A stretch of DNA of 64,000 nt from Pseudomonadota bacterium (GCA_018830485.1 JAHJRQ010000015.1:248001-312000); one strand, 5' to 3'. Positions 24,132-33,966 are shown, counted from the stretch's first letter. Numbers and translations: made by a program. The notes: generated by a model from the sequence alone, not told the origin.

Positions 24132-27100
24132 CTACTTCATGCACCATTCATAGGCATTCTGGAACATCCGCAGCCAAGGCGAGACCTCAAGCTGCTGCAT
24201 CTCCTCGGGCAGCCAATGGCATTGCCAGGGCAAAAAGGCCCGTTCCGGATGGGGCATCATGGCCAAGTGCCTGCCATCGGGCGAGCAGAGGCCGGTGAGG
24301 CCGCCGGGCGAGCCGTTGGGGTTGAAGGGATAGGACTCGGTGGGCTGGCCCGCATCGTCCACATAGGCAATGCTGGCCAGGTTTCCGGCCAGCACCTCTG
24401 CCTTGATAGCCGGGTCGGGAAAATGAAGAAACCCTTCGCCGTGGTCCACATGGATGCCGAAGGTCAGACCCTCCATGCCCTTGAGCATCATAGCCGGGCT
24501 CTGCAACACCTTGACCGTGACCCAGCGCGACTCGAACCTGCCGGAGAGGTTGTGGATAAAGCGGGGCTGCTGCTCAGCCGGCAGCTTCCCCTGCCAGGGC
24601 ACCAAGCCCAGCAGCCCGAAGAGCTGGCAGCCATTGCAGATCCCCAGGGTAAAGGTATCGGTCCGGTCGTAGAATGCCTGAAACATCCCCTTGAGCCGTT
24701 CGTTGAAAAGAATAGTCGCAGCCCAGCCCTTGGCGGACTCGGGCACATCGGCGTAGGAAAAACCGCCCACCGCGGCCAGGCCGCGGAAACCGTCCAGGGT
24801 GATGCGGCCGGCCAGCAGATCGGTCATGGTCACATCCCAGGGCTCAAACCCTGCGGCGTAAAAGGCCGAGCTCATCTCCCGGTCGGAGTTGGAACCCTCA
24901 TCGCGCAGGATGGCGACCTTGGGCTTGTTTGTTTTCGCCAGGACCTCGGCACCGGTTTTTTCCGGAGCAAAGGTCAGGTGGTAGCTCGGGCCCTGACGAT
25001 CATAGATATTCTTCTTTTCCTCCTCGGCGCATTCGGGCTTGATCTGGAGCCGCTCCAGCTGGTAGCTGGTCTCCTCCCACCACTGGCGCAAAAGCCGCAT
25101 ATCCTCGCTAAGGACCATTGTCCCGTTGTGGCTGATCCGGATTTCCTTGGCCGGGGTGGTTGTGCCGAGCAGCACACAGGGAACCCCGTACTTGGCCAAG
25201 GTCGCCTGCACCGCCGCTTCCTGCCCGGCCACGCATTCCAACACCATCCCCAGCTCCTCGCTAAAAAGAGCTTCGATGGCCGTACCCGCACCGGTCATGG
25301 TTAAATCCAGACCACAGTTGCCGGAAAAGGCCATCTCCAGCACGGTGGTGATCAGGCCGCCGTCGCTGCGGTCGTGGCCCGCCGCGATCATTCCTTTTTC
25401 GATCAGCTCCTGCACCGCGTAGAAGGATTTTTTCACCAGGGCCGGGTTATCCATGTCCGGAGACTCGTTGCCGAGTTGCCCCAGGGTCTGAGCCAGGGCC
25501 GTGCCGCCGAGCCGGTTCTTGCCTTCGCCCAGATCCACGAACAGCAGGGTGGAGCCAGGCTGCTTGATGTCCGGGCTCACCACCTTACCGATATCCGCCA
25601 CCGCCCCGTACACCGAGATCACCAGCTCCCGGGGCGACTTGACCGTTTCCTTGCCCACCTTGGTGGCCATGGAGAGGCTGTCCTTGCCGCCGTCCACACC
25701 GATGCCCACGCCGAGCATGGCCTCGCGCATGGCCAGGGCCGCGTCGTACATGGCCGCGCCCTCGCCTTCCAGCTTGGGGGCCCACATCCAGTTGGCCGAG
25801 CATTTGACCTGCTCCAGATCCACCACCTTGGCCCAGACCAGATTGGTCAACGCCTCGCCCACGGCCATCCGCGCCCCGGCTTTGGGGTTGACCAGCATCT
25901 TAATGGGCTGCTCGCCGATGGCCGTGGCCACGCCGGACTTGGCAAAATGGCTCTGGGCCAGAACGGCCACGTCGCTCACCGGCAACTGCAGGGGGCCGCA
26001 GCATTGCTGCCGCACGATCAAGCCGGTCACGGCCCGGTCCACCTTGTTGGTAAGAAAACGCTTGGAGCCCACGGAAACAAGGCGCAAGACATTGTGCAGG
26101 GCGTCTTTTACGTTGAGATCCTGCACCGACAGAGGCTTCAATCCAGGCGCGCGCCGGTTGTCGGTGAAGGTCTTGACCGGCACATTGCCCAGCAGCTCGT
26201 TGAGCTCGATATCCACCGGGGTGGAGCCATCCTGGCTATCATGCACCACAAAGCGGAGATCGCCGGTCACCTCGCCCAGCACCTCGCAGGCCACCTTTTC
26301 CCGCGCGCAGATCCCCTGGAACTGTGCGATATTCTCGGGCCGGATCAGAAAGCCGTTGCGCTCCTGGTACTCGGCCACGTAAATCTCCAGCACGCTCATG
26401 GTGGGGTCGCCCACCCGGATGTTGCGGATCTCGATGCGGCCGCCGGATTTTTCCACCAGCTCTTTTAAGACATTGGCCGGGCCGCCCGCGCCCTGGTCGT
26501 GGATCACGTCGATCAGGGTCTTGTCGCCCATCTCGTTGCAGGCCCGGATCACCCGGTTCATCTTCTGCTCCATCTCGGCGTCGCCGCGCTGGACCGCATC
26601 GAAATCAAGCTCAGAAACATTCTCGCCCTGGAGCATGCTGGAGGCGGCCCCGCCGCCGAATCCGACCCTATAGGCCGGGCCGCCCACCTGAACGATGAGC
26701 ATGCCCTTTTCCTCCTTGGCCTTGACGGTGTGCCTCGCGTCGATTTGGCCGACGCCTGCGGTGAACATGATGGGCTTGAGAAAGCCCCAGCGCTCGCCGT
26801 CATCCAGGCGCAGGTCAAAGGAGCGGGTGAAGCCCAGGACCAGGGGCTCGCCGAATTTGTTGCCGTAATCCGAGGCGCCATTGCTGGCCTCGATCTCGAT
26901 GGTAAGCGCGCTGGCCAGGTTGTCCGGGCATTCGTAGCGGTTTTCCCAGGGCAGGTCATAGCCGGGGATGTGAAGGTTGGCCACGCAGTAGCCCGCGGTC
27001 CCGGCCATGACAAAGCCGCCCTTGCCGGTGCCCTGCACGTCGCGGATTCTGCCGCCGGTGCCGGTTTCGGCCCCTGGGAACGGGGCGACCCCGGTGGGGA

Positions 27101-27932
27101 AGTTATGGGTCTCGGCGGTGAGCAGCACATGGTAGACCACCTCTTGGGCGGCGAGGGGAGACGGCGCGCCGGGCTCGTCGGGGATGAGGGTGGTGATTCT
27201 GTGCCCCTCCACGGCGCTGGAGTTATCTTTAAAGGCGATGACGCTGCCCTTGGGATGGGCGGTGAGGGTGTCGGTGACCAACTGGAAGAGGTTGCTCTTC
27301 TGCTCCACGCCGTCGATGATCTGCCTGCCCCGGAAAAAGCCGTGCCGCGAATGCTCGGAGTTGGCGTTGTTGAGGTCCATGATCTCGACGATGGTGGGGT
27401 TGCGCTTGTGCTTGGTGACAAAGTAGTCGTAGTAGAAATTGCGGTCCCACTCGTCCATGGAGATGCCGGGGATTGCAAGCAGCCCGTCCGGCCCCTGGCC
27501 CACGAGATCGATTTCATACACCGGCTCCGGGGTCACCCCGGTTTCAAAGGTGGTGAGCGGCGCCAAATATTGGCACTCGGTCATCCGGTCGTGGTTGGCC
27601 GCGACAAAGGCCCCGAGGTCCTCGCCCGCATCCACCAGAAAACGGCGGGAGCGTTCGACCCTGGTCACCGCATCAAGGCCGATGGCCCGGCAGATGGAAA
27701 CCAGGTTCGACGACCAGGCCGTGGCGAAATTGAGCCGCGGCCCCAGCTCCACCACCCGCTCTCCGGCGAGATTGGGGGTGCCTGTGACGGTTCCGGCCAA
27801 AAAGCCGTCCGCCAGCACAAGCCGGAGCCTCTCCAGCTCGGCGGCGGCAAGGGGGGAGGTGCTTTCGATGTTGAAACAGTATTCACAATTGCCGTCAATG
27901 GCGCGGTATAACTGACTGACTGTCGTTCCCAT
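24132..27932 (-). CDS. purL: Phosphoribosylformylglycinamidine synthase, single-chain form
   Basis: 1266 aa, close to the E. coli enzyme (1295). It converts FGAR, ATP and glutamine to FGAM in purine synthesis. The N-terminal PurS-like region is followed by two AIR-synthase-type halves (for example TAETHNFPTGVAPFPGAETGTGGRIRD near 275, and AGHDRSDGGLITTVLEMAFSGN near 830). The C-terminal glutamine amidotransferase has the nucleophile in LGICNGCQLFG (about 1097) and His in PHPERAFLPW (about 1227). Many relatives use separate purS, purQ and purL, so the fused large form is noteworthy. No other purine gene is adjacent. The start is supported by TAGGAT before the ATG. Confidence 0.97.
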   Translation of the reverse strand: MGTTVSQLYRAIDGNCEYCFNIESTSPLAAAELERLRLVLADGFLAGTVTGTPNLAGERVVELGPRLNFATAWSSNLVSICRAIGLDAVTRVERSRRFLVDAGEDLGAFVAANHDRMTECQYLAPLTTFETGVTPEPVYEIDLVGQGPDGLLAIPGISMDEWDRNFYYDYFVTKHKRNPTIVEIMDLNNANSEHSRHGFFRGRQIIDGVEQKSNLFQLVTDTLTAHPKGSVIAFKDNSSAVEGHRITTLIPDEPGAPSPLAAQEVVYHVLLTAETHNFPTGVAPFPGAETGTGGRIRDVQGTGKGGFVMAGTAGYCVANLHIPGYDLPWENRYECPDNLASALTIEIEASNGASDYGNKFGEPLVLGFTRSFDLRLDDGERWGFLKPIMFTAGVGQIDARHTVKAKEEKGMLIVQVGGPAYRVGFGGGAASSMLQGENVSELDFDAVQRGDAEMEQKMNRVIRACNEMGDKTLIDVIHDQGAGGPANVLKELVEKSGGRIEIRNIRVGDPTMSVLEIYVAEYQERNGFLIRPENIAQFQGICAREKVACEVLGEVTGDLRFVVHDSQDGSTPVDIELNELLGNVPVKTFTDNRRAPGLKPLSVQDLNVKDALHNVLRLVSVGSKRFLTNKVDRAVTGLIVRQQCCGPLQLPVSDVAVLAQSHFAKSGVATAIGEQPIKMLVNPKAGARMAVGEALTNLVWAKVVDLEQVKCSANWMWAPKLEGEGAAMYDAALAMREAMLGVGIGVDGGKDSLSMATKVGKETVKSPRELVISVYGAVADIGKVVSPDIKQPGSTLLFVDLGEGKNRLGGTALAQTLGQLGNESPDMDNPALVKKSFYAVQELIEKGMIAAGHDRSDGGLITTVLEMAFSGNCGLDLTMTGAGTAIEALFSEELGMVLECVAGQEAAVQATLAKYGVPCVLLGTTTPAKEIRISHNGTMVLSEDMRLLRQWWEETSYQLERLQIKPECAEEEKKNIYDRQGPSYHLTFAPEKTGAEVLAKTNKPKVAILRDEGSNSDREMSSAFYAAGFEPWDVTMTDLLAGRITLDGFRGLAAVGGFSYADVPESAKGWAATILFNERLKGMFQAFYDRTDTFTLGICNGCQLFGLLGLVPWQGKLPAEQQPRFIHNLSGRFESRWVTVKVLQSPAMMLKGMEGLTFGIHVDHGEGFLHFPDPAIKAEVLAGNLASIAYVDDAGQPTESYPFNPNGSPGGLTGLCSPDGRHLAMMPHPERAFLPWQCHWLPEEMQQLEVSPWLRMFQNAYEWCMK

Positions 27933-28148
27933 GGTGGTATCCTAAAAGTATATATGCACACGTAGCGGCGGAAATAAGCAAGCACCCAACCTATCATTAA
28001 ACCACACTTTTTTCCGCAGGAAATTGCGCTCCCCCGGCAAAAAGACCTTTTCCTCCACCCGCCTCCCCTCACACCCCGCGGAGGCTCGCCTTGCTCTCTT
28101 GCAGCCTTTCATCTTGCGCCTTTCCCCGTGCCCCTTTATGATACGGGC

Positions 28149-29156
28149 ATGAAACCGCGCCAGGAGAACACCGCCCTTTCTTTTGCCGAAATCATCGGCC
28201 AGGACAAGGCTAAAAAAATGCTGCACCGCGCCGTGGAACAAGGGAGGCTGGCCCACGCCTTTCTCTTCAAGGGCCCCATGGGGGTTGGCAAAAAAACCTT
28301 TGCCCGGACCTTTGCCGCCGCCCTCAACTGCCAAAACCCGGCGGGCCACGAGCCCTGCGGCCGGTGTTCCTCCTGCCTCAAATTTCACGCCGGCAGCCAC
28401 CCGGACTTCCTGGTGCTCGAGCCGGATGGGGCTGCCATCAAGATCAATCAGGTGCGCGAACTGAAAAAAACCTTGGCCTTCCCTCCCCTGGAGGCGAAAA
28501 TCCGGGTGGCGCTGCTCTGCGATATCCACACCATGCGGCGGGAGGCGGCCAACAGCCTGCTCAAAACCCTGGAAGAACCGCCCGATCAGACCATGCTGAT
28601 CCTCACCGGTGACGAAGCGGGGGGTATTCTGCCCACCATCCTCTCCCGCTGCCAGACCGTGCCTTTTTTCCCGCTCCCCCAGACAGAGGTGACCAGAATC
28701 CTTTGCCAGGAGGCGGACCTCGAGCCGGAAAGCGGCGCCGCCTTGGCGGCCATGGCCGAAGGCAGCCTGGGCCGGGCCAGACTCCTGTTGGCCAAGGATC
28801 TGCTGACCATGCGCCGCGAGATTGTCGACACCCTGCTGCAGCTTGAGCCGGACACCCCGGCCGCTGTCCAAGCCCTGACCAAACTGGCCGAATCAGCGGC
28901 CAAGCTCAAGGAGGATCTGGGCGAACTCCTGGAATTGCTCACCACCTGGCTCCATGATCTTCTCCTCTTGAGCCGCGGCGCGCCGGGGTCGATCATCAAC
29001 CGCGATCTGAGCCCGTCTTTTCCCGCTGCCTGCCGCCGCTGGTCCGGCACCCAGCTCGCCGACCGGCTGCGGCTCGTGGAAACGGCCCGAAAACAACTGG
29101 CCCGCAACTGCAACCCCACCGCAGTATGCGAAGTACTTTTCTTTGGGCTGCTTTAA
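28149..29156 (+). CDS. holB: DNA polymerase III delta' subunit
   Basis: 335 aa. A clamp-loader AAA+ fold: P-loop GPMGVGKKTFAR (about 42-53), a zinc knuckle C61-x8-C70-x2-C73-x2-C76, LLKTLEEPP, and the sensor SRC of the loader family (ILSRCQTVPFF). Delta' is the stator of the clamp loader and usually does not hydrolyse ATP. The start ATG 28149 is preferred to a GTG seven codons earlier. It precedes ricT with a gap of about 180 bp, and holB-ricT-metG is a block also known in Bacillus (holB-yaaT-...metS). Confidence 0.92.
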   Translation: MKPRQENTALSFAEIIGQDKAKKMLHRAVEQGRLAHAFLFKGPMGVGKKTFARTFAAALNCQNPAGHEPCGRCSSCLKFHAGSHPDFLVLEPDGAAIKINQVRELKKTLAFPPLEAKIRVALLCDIHTMRREAANSLLKTLEEPPDQTMLILTGDEAGGILPTILSRCQTVPFFPLPQTEVTRILCQEADLEPESGAALAAMAEGSLGRARLLLAKDLLTMRREIVDTLLQLEPDTPAAVQALTKLAESAAKLKEDLGELLELLTTWLHDLLLLSRGAPGSIINRDLSPSFPAACRRWSGTQLADRLRLVETARKQLARNCNPTAVCEVLFFGLL

Positions 29157-29172
29157 TGGTATGATCGCCTTT

Positions 29173-29280
29173 TGTAAGTGTTCCGCAGCACCACATCTGC
29201 TTTGTCATCGGCCTGCTCATGTGCAACAGCACACTTCGCAGACCTCTTCCTCGCATCTGTGGCACTTCGAAACACTTACA
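29173..29280. repeat. Inverted repeat element in the holB-ricT gap
   Basis: The 28-bp arms 29173-29200 and 29253-29280 are reverse complements at 22 of 28 positions, and a small hairpin (TGTGC/GCACA) lies between them. It could be a MITE-like element or a structured leader of ricT. There is no coding sequence here. Confidence 0.65.
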
Positions 29281-29335
29281 TTCCATGAATATTACTATAC
29301 TATTTCTCAGCCTGAAGGCTGTCTGAGCGCGATAC

Positions 29336-30337
29336 ATGAACGAAACACCGGAAACACCTCCTGCTGAAGAGCTGGTGCATGAAGACCAGCACAATGCGCC
29401 GGAAACCTGCTACACCATTCATTTCCGGCCAGGGGACCAATTTTTCTCCGCCGTCTCCCGCATCCAGAACCTCAAGGTGGGTGAGCTGGTCATGGTCCAG
29501 ACCGAACACGGCCTGGAGCCGGCCACGGTCCGGGCCCGGACCTTGCCCTGCCCCGGTCGAACCGCGCCGGAAGGGTTGGGCAGCCACCTCATCGTCCGGC
29601 GGGGAACCAGGGACGAAACCGAGAAATTCGCCCGCCTCCTTGATCGCGAACGGGAGGCCTTTGAGGTCTGCACCCGCTTCATCGGGACCCATGGCTTGCC
29701 CATGAAACTCATCAAGGTGGAGCGTTTTTTAAACGGCAGCAAGATCATCTTCTTCTTCACCGCCGACACCAGGGTGGACTTTCGCGAACTGGTCAAGGAT
29801 CTGGTCCAGGAGTTCCGCACCCGGGTGGAGATCCGCCAGGTCGGGGTCCGCCACGAAACCAAGATGATCGGCGGCCTGGGCTGCTGCGGCCGGGAGCTCT
29901 GCTGCTCGTCCTATCTGAAAAACTTTGCCCCGGTTTCCATCAAGATGGCCAAGGAGCAAGGGCTGCCGCTCAATCCGGCCAAGATCTCCGGCATCTGCAA
30001 CCGGCTGCTCTGCTGCCTTACCTACGAGTACGACACCTACCACGCCATGCGCAAGCAAATGCCCAAACCGGGCAAGACCATCACCGTGGGCGAGAAGAAT
30101 TACAAGATCATCAAGGTCAACGCCCTGGAGGAAACCCTCGAGGTCAACTGGCTGGAGGGCCAGGAGCGCAATATCATCCTCACCAAGGAGGAATGGAGCC
30201 AGGCCCGAGCAGCGCAGCCCGCCCAACAGGGGCAAACCCCGGCCCAGGCCCAAGCGCCTGAGCCGGGAGCCCAGCCGAGCCAGCCCCGAAAGAAAAAGCA
30301 TAAACAGCACAAAGCCCCGGAAGGGCAGAACCAATGA
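29336..30337 (+). CDS. ricT: PSP1-domain protein RicT (YaaT family)
   Basis: 333 aa. The PSP1 core includes VDFRELVKDLVQEFRTRVEIRQVGVRHETKMIGG-type sequence, then CCGRELCC and ICNRLLCCLTYEY, the cysteine pairs that bind an Fe-S cluster in RicT. In Bacillus RicT works with RicA and RicF in RNA maturation with RNase Y and in development. The C-terminal 45 residues are a low-complexity Ala/Gln/Pro tail, a lineage addition. Its stop overlaps the metG start by 4 bp. Confidence 0.88.
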   Translation: MNETPETPPAEELVHEDQHNAPETCYTIHFRPGDQFFSAVSRIQNLKVGELVMVQTEHGLEPATVRARTLPCPGRTAPEGLGSHLIVRRGTRDETEKFARLLDREREAFEVCTRFIGTHGLPMKLIKVERFLNGSKIIFFFTADTRVDFRELVKDLVQEFRTRVEIRQVGVRHETKMIGGLGCCGRELCCSSYLKNFAPVSIKMAKEQGLPLNPAKISGICNRLLCCLTYEYDTYHAMRKQMPKPGKTITVGEKNYKIIKVNALEETLEVNWLEGQERNIILTKEEWSQARAAQPAQQGQTPAQAQAPEPGAQPSQPRKKKHKQHKAPEGQNQ

Positions 30338-32271
30338 ACCCGTATTATCTCACCACCCCCATCTTTTACGTCAACGCCCAGCCCCACCTGGGCCATGCCT
30401 ATTCCACCGTGGTGGCTGACACCGTCTGCCGCTACCAGCGCTTGCTGGGCAAGGATGTCCGCTTCCAGACCGGCACCGACGAGCACGGCGACAAGATCGT
30501 CCATGCCGCGGCGGACGCCGAGGTTTCCGTGCATGAGTACGTGGACAGGATCAGCGCCATGTTCAGGGCGGCCTGGCCGGTGCTTGCCATCGCGCCGGAC
30601 ACCTTTGTCCGCACCACCGACCCGGCCCACATGGCGGTGGTGCAGGGCATCCTCCAGCAGGTGTACGAGCGGGGCGACATCTATTTCAGCGAGTACACCG
30701 GCCTCTACTGCAAGGGGTGCGAGCAGTTCCTCACCGAAAAGGAGTTGGTGGACTCCAAATGCCCGGACCATCTCACCGAACCGGAGCGGATCAGCGAGCA
30801 GAATTACTTTTTCCGGATGGGCAAGTACCAGGAGTGGCTCATCGACCATATCAGCAAGCACCCGGAATTCATCACCCCGGAGCGCTACCGCAATGAGGTG
30901 CTCTCTTTCCTTAAGGAGCCCCTGGAGGATCTCTGCATCTCCCGGCCCACCACCCGGCTCACCTGGGGCATTCCGCTCCCGTTTGACAACCGCTTTGTCA
31001 CCTATGTCTGGTTCGACGCCCTGATCAACTACCTCTCCGGCCTGGGCTACCCGGCGGGCCCGGATTTTGCCCGCTACTGGCCGGTTGCCGAGCATGTCAT
31101 CGCCAAGGATATCCTCAAGCCCCACGCCATCTACTGGCCCACCATGCTCAAGGCCATGGGGCTTGAGCCCTACAAACGGCTGCATGTCCACGGCTACTGG
31201 AACATGAACGAGACCAAGATGTCCAAGAGCCTGGGCAACGTGGTGCGCCCCGGCGAGCTGGTGGCGGAATTCGGCGCGGATTCGGTGCGCTACTTCCTGC
31301 TCCGCGAGATGTCCTTCGGCCTGGACGCCGGATTTTCCCACGAAGCCCTGGTGGCCCGGCACAACTCCGATCTGACCAACGACCTGGGCAACCTCTTCTC
31401 CCGTTCGCTGACCATGGTGAAGAACTTCGCGGCAAGTGCGGTGCCGCAGCCGGGCACCCCATCGGAGCAGGACCGGGAACTGGCCGAGGCGGCCCTGGCC
31501 ATGCTGACCCACTACCGCGAACACCTGGACCATTTCGCCTTCCACCGGGCCCTGGCCGCGGTGTGGGAGGTGATCAGCCGGGCCAACAAATACATCGTTT
31601 CCACCCAGCCCTGGGAACTGGCCAAGGATCCGCAGCAGGCCGACCGTTTGGGCACGGTGCTCTACACCCTGCTGGAGACCCTGCGGCTCATCACCCTGAC
31701 CCTGCGCCCCATCATGCCGGAAACCGCGGCCAAGATGGCCGAGACCCTGGGGGTGACGGGTGAAACCAATCTCAATGACTGCGGCGTCTGGGGGAGGCTC
31801 GTTCCAGGCAGTGCCATCACCCCCGGGGCGCAGCTTTTCCCCAGGCTGCAACGGGAAGAAAAAGATAAAACCCAACCGCCGAAGGCAAAAGCCATGAAAG
31901 AACCAGCCGCAGCCAAAGCATCCGCCCCGGAGGCCACTCCGGAGGATGAGGGGCTCGTCACCTTCGACGCCTTCCAGAAGCTGGAACTGCGGGTGGCGGA
32001 GATCATCGCAGCCGAAAAGATCGCAAAATCCGACCGCCTCCTCAAGCTGACGGTCAAGGCCCCGGAGGAGCGCACCATAGTGGCGGGCATTGCCCAGCAT
32101 TATCAGCCGGAAGAGCTCATCGGTCGTCAGGTTATCATTGTCGCCAACCTCAAACCCGCCAAATTGATGGGCGTGGCCTCCCACGGCATGGTCCTGGCCG
32201 CCAAGGAAGGCGACCGGCTGGTGCTTTCCGCCCTTTCCGGCCCGGTCGCGCCCGGCAGCAGGGTGGCATGA
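30334..32271 (+). CDS. metG: Methionyl-tRNA synthetase with C-terminal tRNA-binding domain
   Basis: 645 aa. Class I catalytic motifs PHLGHAYS (HIGH, about 17) and KMSKSLGN (about 294), with a zinc-type knuckle CKGC...CPDH (about 128-150). A Pro/Ala/Lys-rich linker (about 505-540) leads to a Trbp111-like domain (about 543-645: FDAFQKLELRVAEIIAAEKI, ANLKPAKLMGVASHGMVLA) that binds the outside of tRNA. It charges initiator and elongator tRNAMet. Translationally coupled to ricT upstream and to the next gene (ATGA overlap) downstream. Confidence 0.97.
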   Translation: MNPYYLTTPIFYVNAQPHLGHAYSTVVADTVCRYQRLLGKDVRFQTGTDEHGDKIVHAAADAEVSVHEYVDRISAMFRAAWPVLAIAPDTFVRTTDPAHMAVVQGILQQVYERGDIYFSEYTGLYCKGCEQFLTEKELVDSKCPDHLTEPERISEQNYFFRMGKYQEWLIDHISKHPEFITPERYRNEVLSFLKEPLEDLCISRPTTRLTWGIPLPFDNRFVTYVWFDALINYLSGLGYPAGPDFARYWPVAEHVIAKDILKPHAIYWPTMLKAMGLEPYKRLHVHGYWNMNETKMSKSLGNVVRPGELVAEFGADSVRYFLLREMSFGLDAGFSHEALVARHNSDLTNDLGNLFSRSLTMVKNFAASAVPQPGTPSEQDRELAEAALAMLTHYREHLDHFAFHRALAAVWEVISRANKYIVSTQPWELAKDPQQADRLGTVLYTLLETLRLITLTLRPIMPETAAKMAETLGVTGETNLNDCGVWGRLVPGSAITPGAQLFPRLQREEKDKTQPPKAKAMKEPAAAKASAPEATPEDEGLVTFDAFQKLELRVAEIIAAEKIAKSDRLLKLTVKAPEERTIVAGIAQHYQPEELIGRQVIIVANLKPAKLMGVASHGMVLAAKEGDRLVLSALSGPVAPGSRVA

Positions 32272-33011
32272 GCCGGAAAACGCCATCGGATACCGCCCTT
32301 CTGTACCGCAGCCTGGAAGAACAGGCCAGCCGCCACCCGGTCCGGACCATCAGGCTCACCGGCAAAGGCGCTGCCCCCCTGGGATTGCTGCTCATCGACG
32401 ACACCGTTCCCGAACCCGAAGTCGCTTCCCTCTTGGCAGGACTCCGTTTTCCGGACCAGCCCCGGGCAACACTCCTCGGAGACGGGGCCGAAACACTGCC
32501 GGACCTGGGCCGGCTCCGTCGGCAACTGGCCATGGAGCTGGCCCAGGTCCGGCAGACCAGATTGCCATGCGCCCTCCTCCTGATCACCCTTTCCGGGGGC
32601 GCCGGCCTGGCCGGTCAGGCGGCAGCGCTGGCGCCCTGCCTGCATCCAGGGGATCTGCTCTCCGGCTTTCAAAAAACCGGCCTGGCCCTGATCATGCCCG
32701 GCGCCTCGGTGGGCAAAGCACGAAAACGGGCGGAAGAGATCAGGACTCTTCTGCGCACTACTGCTTCCGGCAAGGGCACAAGCCTGGCCCTGGGCATTGC
32801 CGTGTGCCATGCCTATGAGACCATCCCCCCGGATCATTTTTTGGCTCTGGCCGAAGCAGAGCTGGCCCGGGCCGTCAAGATGGGCAACGACGCCATCTGC
32901 CAAAGCGCCGCCGCCCGATCCGAGGATTCCTGTCAAGTGACCGTGGAGGAACGCGCCCAGTTGTGGATGCAGCCGCGGAAGAGCTCACGGGCAGCGGGGA
33001 TGGCGGCATAA
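32268..33011 (+). CDS. Degenerate GGDEF-domain-like protein
   Basis: 247 aa. The region LRRQLAMELAQVRQTRLPCALLLITLSG (about 85-110) through IRTLLRTTASGKGTSLALGIAVCHAYETIPPDHFLALAEAELARAVKMG resembles the fold of GGDEF diguanylate cyclases, including the ALGIAV and AEAELARAVKMG helices, but the catalytic GG(D/E)EF loop is replaced by GFQKTG. So it is probably not a cyclase, and may be a c-di-GMP or nucleotide sensor, or vestigial. Coupled to metG by an ATGA overlap. Function uncertain. Confidence 0.6.
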   Translation: MSRKTPSDTALLYRSLEEQASRHPVRTIRLTGKGAAPLGLLLIDDTVPEPEVASLLAGLRFPDQPRATLLGDGAETLPDLGRLRRQLAMELAQVRQTRLPCALLLITLSGGAGLAGQAAALAPCLHPGDLLSGFQKTGLALIMPGASVGKARKRAEEIRTLLRTTASGKGTSLALGIAVCHAYETIPPDHFLALAEAELARAVKMGNDAICQSAAARSEDSCQVTVEERAQLWMQPRKSSRAAGMAA

Positions 33012-33041
33012 TTTTAGGCACTTGCGATAATCTTGTTTGTG

Positions 33042-33116
33042 GTTCGACAGGCTCACCACGAACGGAAAAAAGAAATGAATTTACGATGACTACCGTTCGC
33101 CTTGAGCCTGTCGAAG
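33042..33116. repeat. Palindromic repeat, second copy of the TTCGACAGGCTCA family
   Basis: Arms 33042-33065 and 33093-33116 are inverted copies (about 20 of 24), with a 27-bp centre. Each arm holds TTCGACAGGCTCA or its complement, as in the outer arms of the 20085-20373 repeat. Confidence 0.85.
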
Positions 33117-33207
33117 GGTGTTTCCAAAGTGTTGAAAAATACTCTTTAACGGATGTCCCGTTGAGATATCCGTCACTTTTACAGCTTTTTGCAGAGGAAA
33201 ATCGACC

Positions 33208-33966
33208 ATGACCGCGAAAACCAAGCGCTCTCCGAAAATCATCTGTATCAGCAGCGGCAAGGGCGGAGTCGGCAAGACCTCCTTTTCGGTGAACGTGGCA
33301 GAAGCCCTTTCCCAGAAAGGCAAATCGGTCCTGCTCATCGACGGCGACCTGGGGCTGGCCAATGTGGATGTGGTGCTGGGGCTCAACGTCCGGCACACCA
33401 TCCGTGAAACCATTGAAGAAGGACGTGAGCTGGCAAGCTCCCTGGTGGAGATCAACCCGGGATTCCATGTCCTGCCGGCCAGTTCGGGTGTGCCGGAAAT
33501 GGCCAACCTCTCCTACGAGGAGCAGGCCTTCCTCACCTCCAGCCTGGAAGAGATCATCGACCGCTTCGATTATGTCTTGATCGACACCGCTGCCGGAATC
33601 GGCGATTCGGTTCTCTGGTTCAACACCTGGAGCCAGGAGAACATTGTCATCCTGACCCCGGACCCGACCTCGCTCACCGATGCCTACGCCCTGATCAAGG
33701 TGCTCCATTCCCGCCACGACAGAAAGCGCTTTCACCTGCTGATAAACAGTGTACAATCCAAGAAAGAAGGCCAGGATGTCTTCGCCAACATGCGCATGGT
33801 TCTCGAACGCTTCCTGAAGATCACCCCCCTGGCCCTTGGCACCATGCCGCACGATAAAAGCGTCTCCATGGCCATCCGCCAGCAGAAGCCTTTTTTGCTG
33901 GGGGCGCCGGACAGCAAGGCCAGCCTGGAGATTGTCGCCGTGGCGGAGCGCATTATCAATCTGTAA
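33208..33966 (+). CDS. MinD/ParA-family ATPase, FlhG-like
   Basis: 252 aa. A deviant Walker A SSGKGGVGKTSFSVN (about 15-29) with the signature Lys, DGDLGLANVDVVLGL (switch I), and VLIDTAAGIGDSV (Walker B). The overall pattern is that of FlhG/YlxH proteins, which act with FlhF on flagellum number or placement, but no flagellar gene is nearby. It heads a cluster of division-related genes (yggT, divIVA), so a role in polar or septal positioning is an alternative. There is no MinC or MinE in the window. Confidence 0.86.
   Translation: MTAKTKRSPKIICISSGKGGVGKTSFSVNVAEALSQKGKSVLLIDGDLGLANVDVVLGLNVRHTIRETIEEGRELASSLVEINPGFHVLPASSGVPEMANLSYEEQAFLTSSLEEIIDRFDYVLIDTAAGIGDSVLWFNTWSQENIVILTPDPTSLTDAYALIKVLHSRHDRKRFHLLINSVQSKKEGQDVFANMRMVLERFLKITPLALGTMPHDKSVSMAIRQQKPFLLGAPDSKASLEIVAVAERIINL

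Noticed and set aside
24216-25304. Long plus-strand frames opposite purL, rpoN-type or other large genes
   Set aside because: These mirror the codon bias of the GC-rich gene on the opposite strand (purL, also metG, alaS, atpA). They have no domain pattern of their own.
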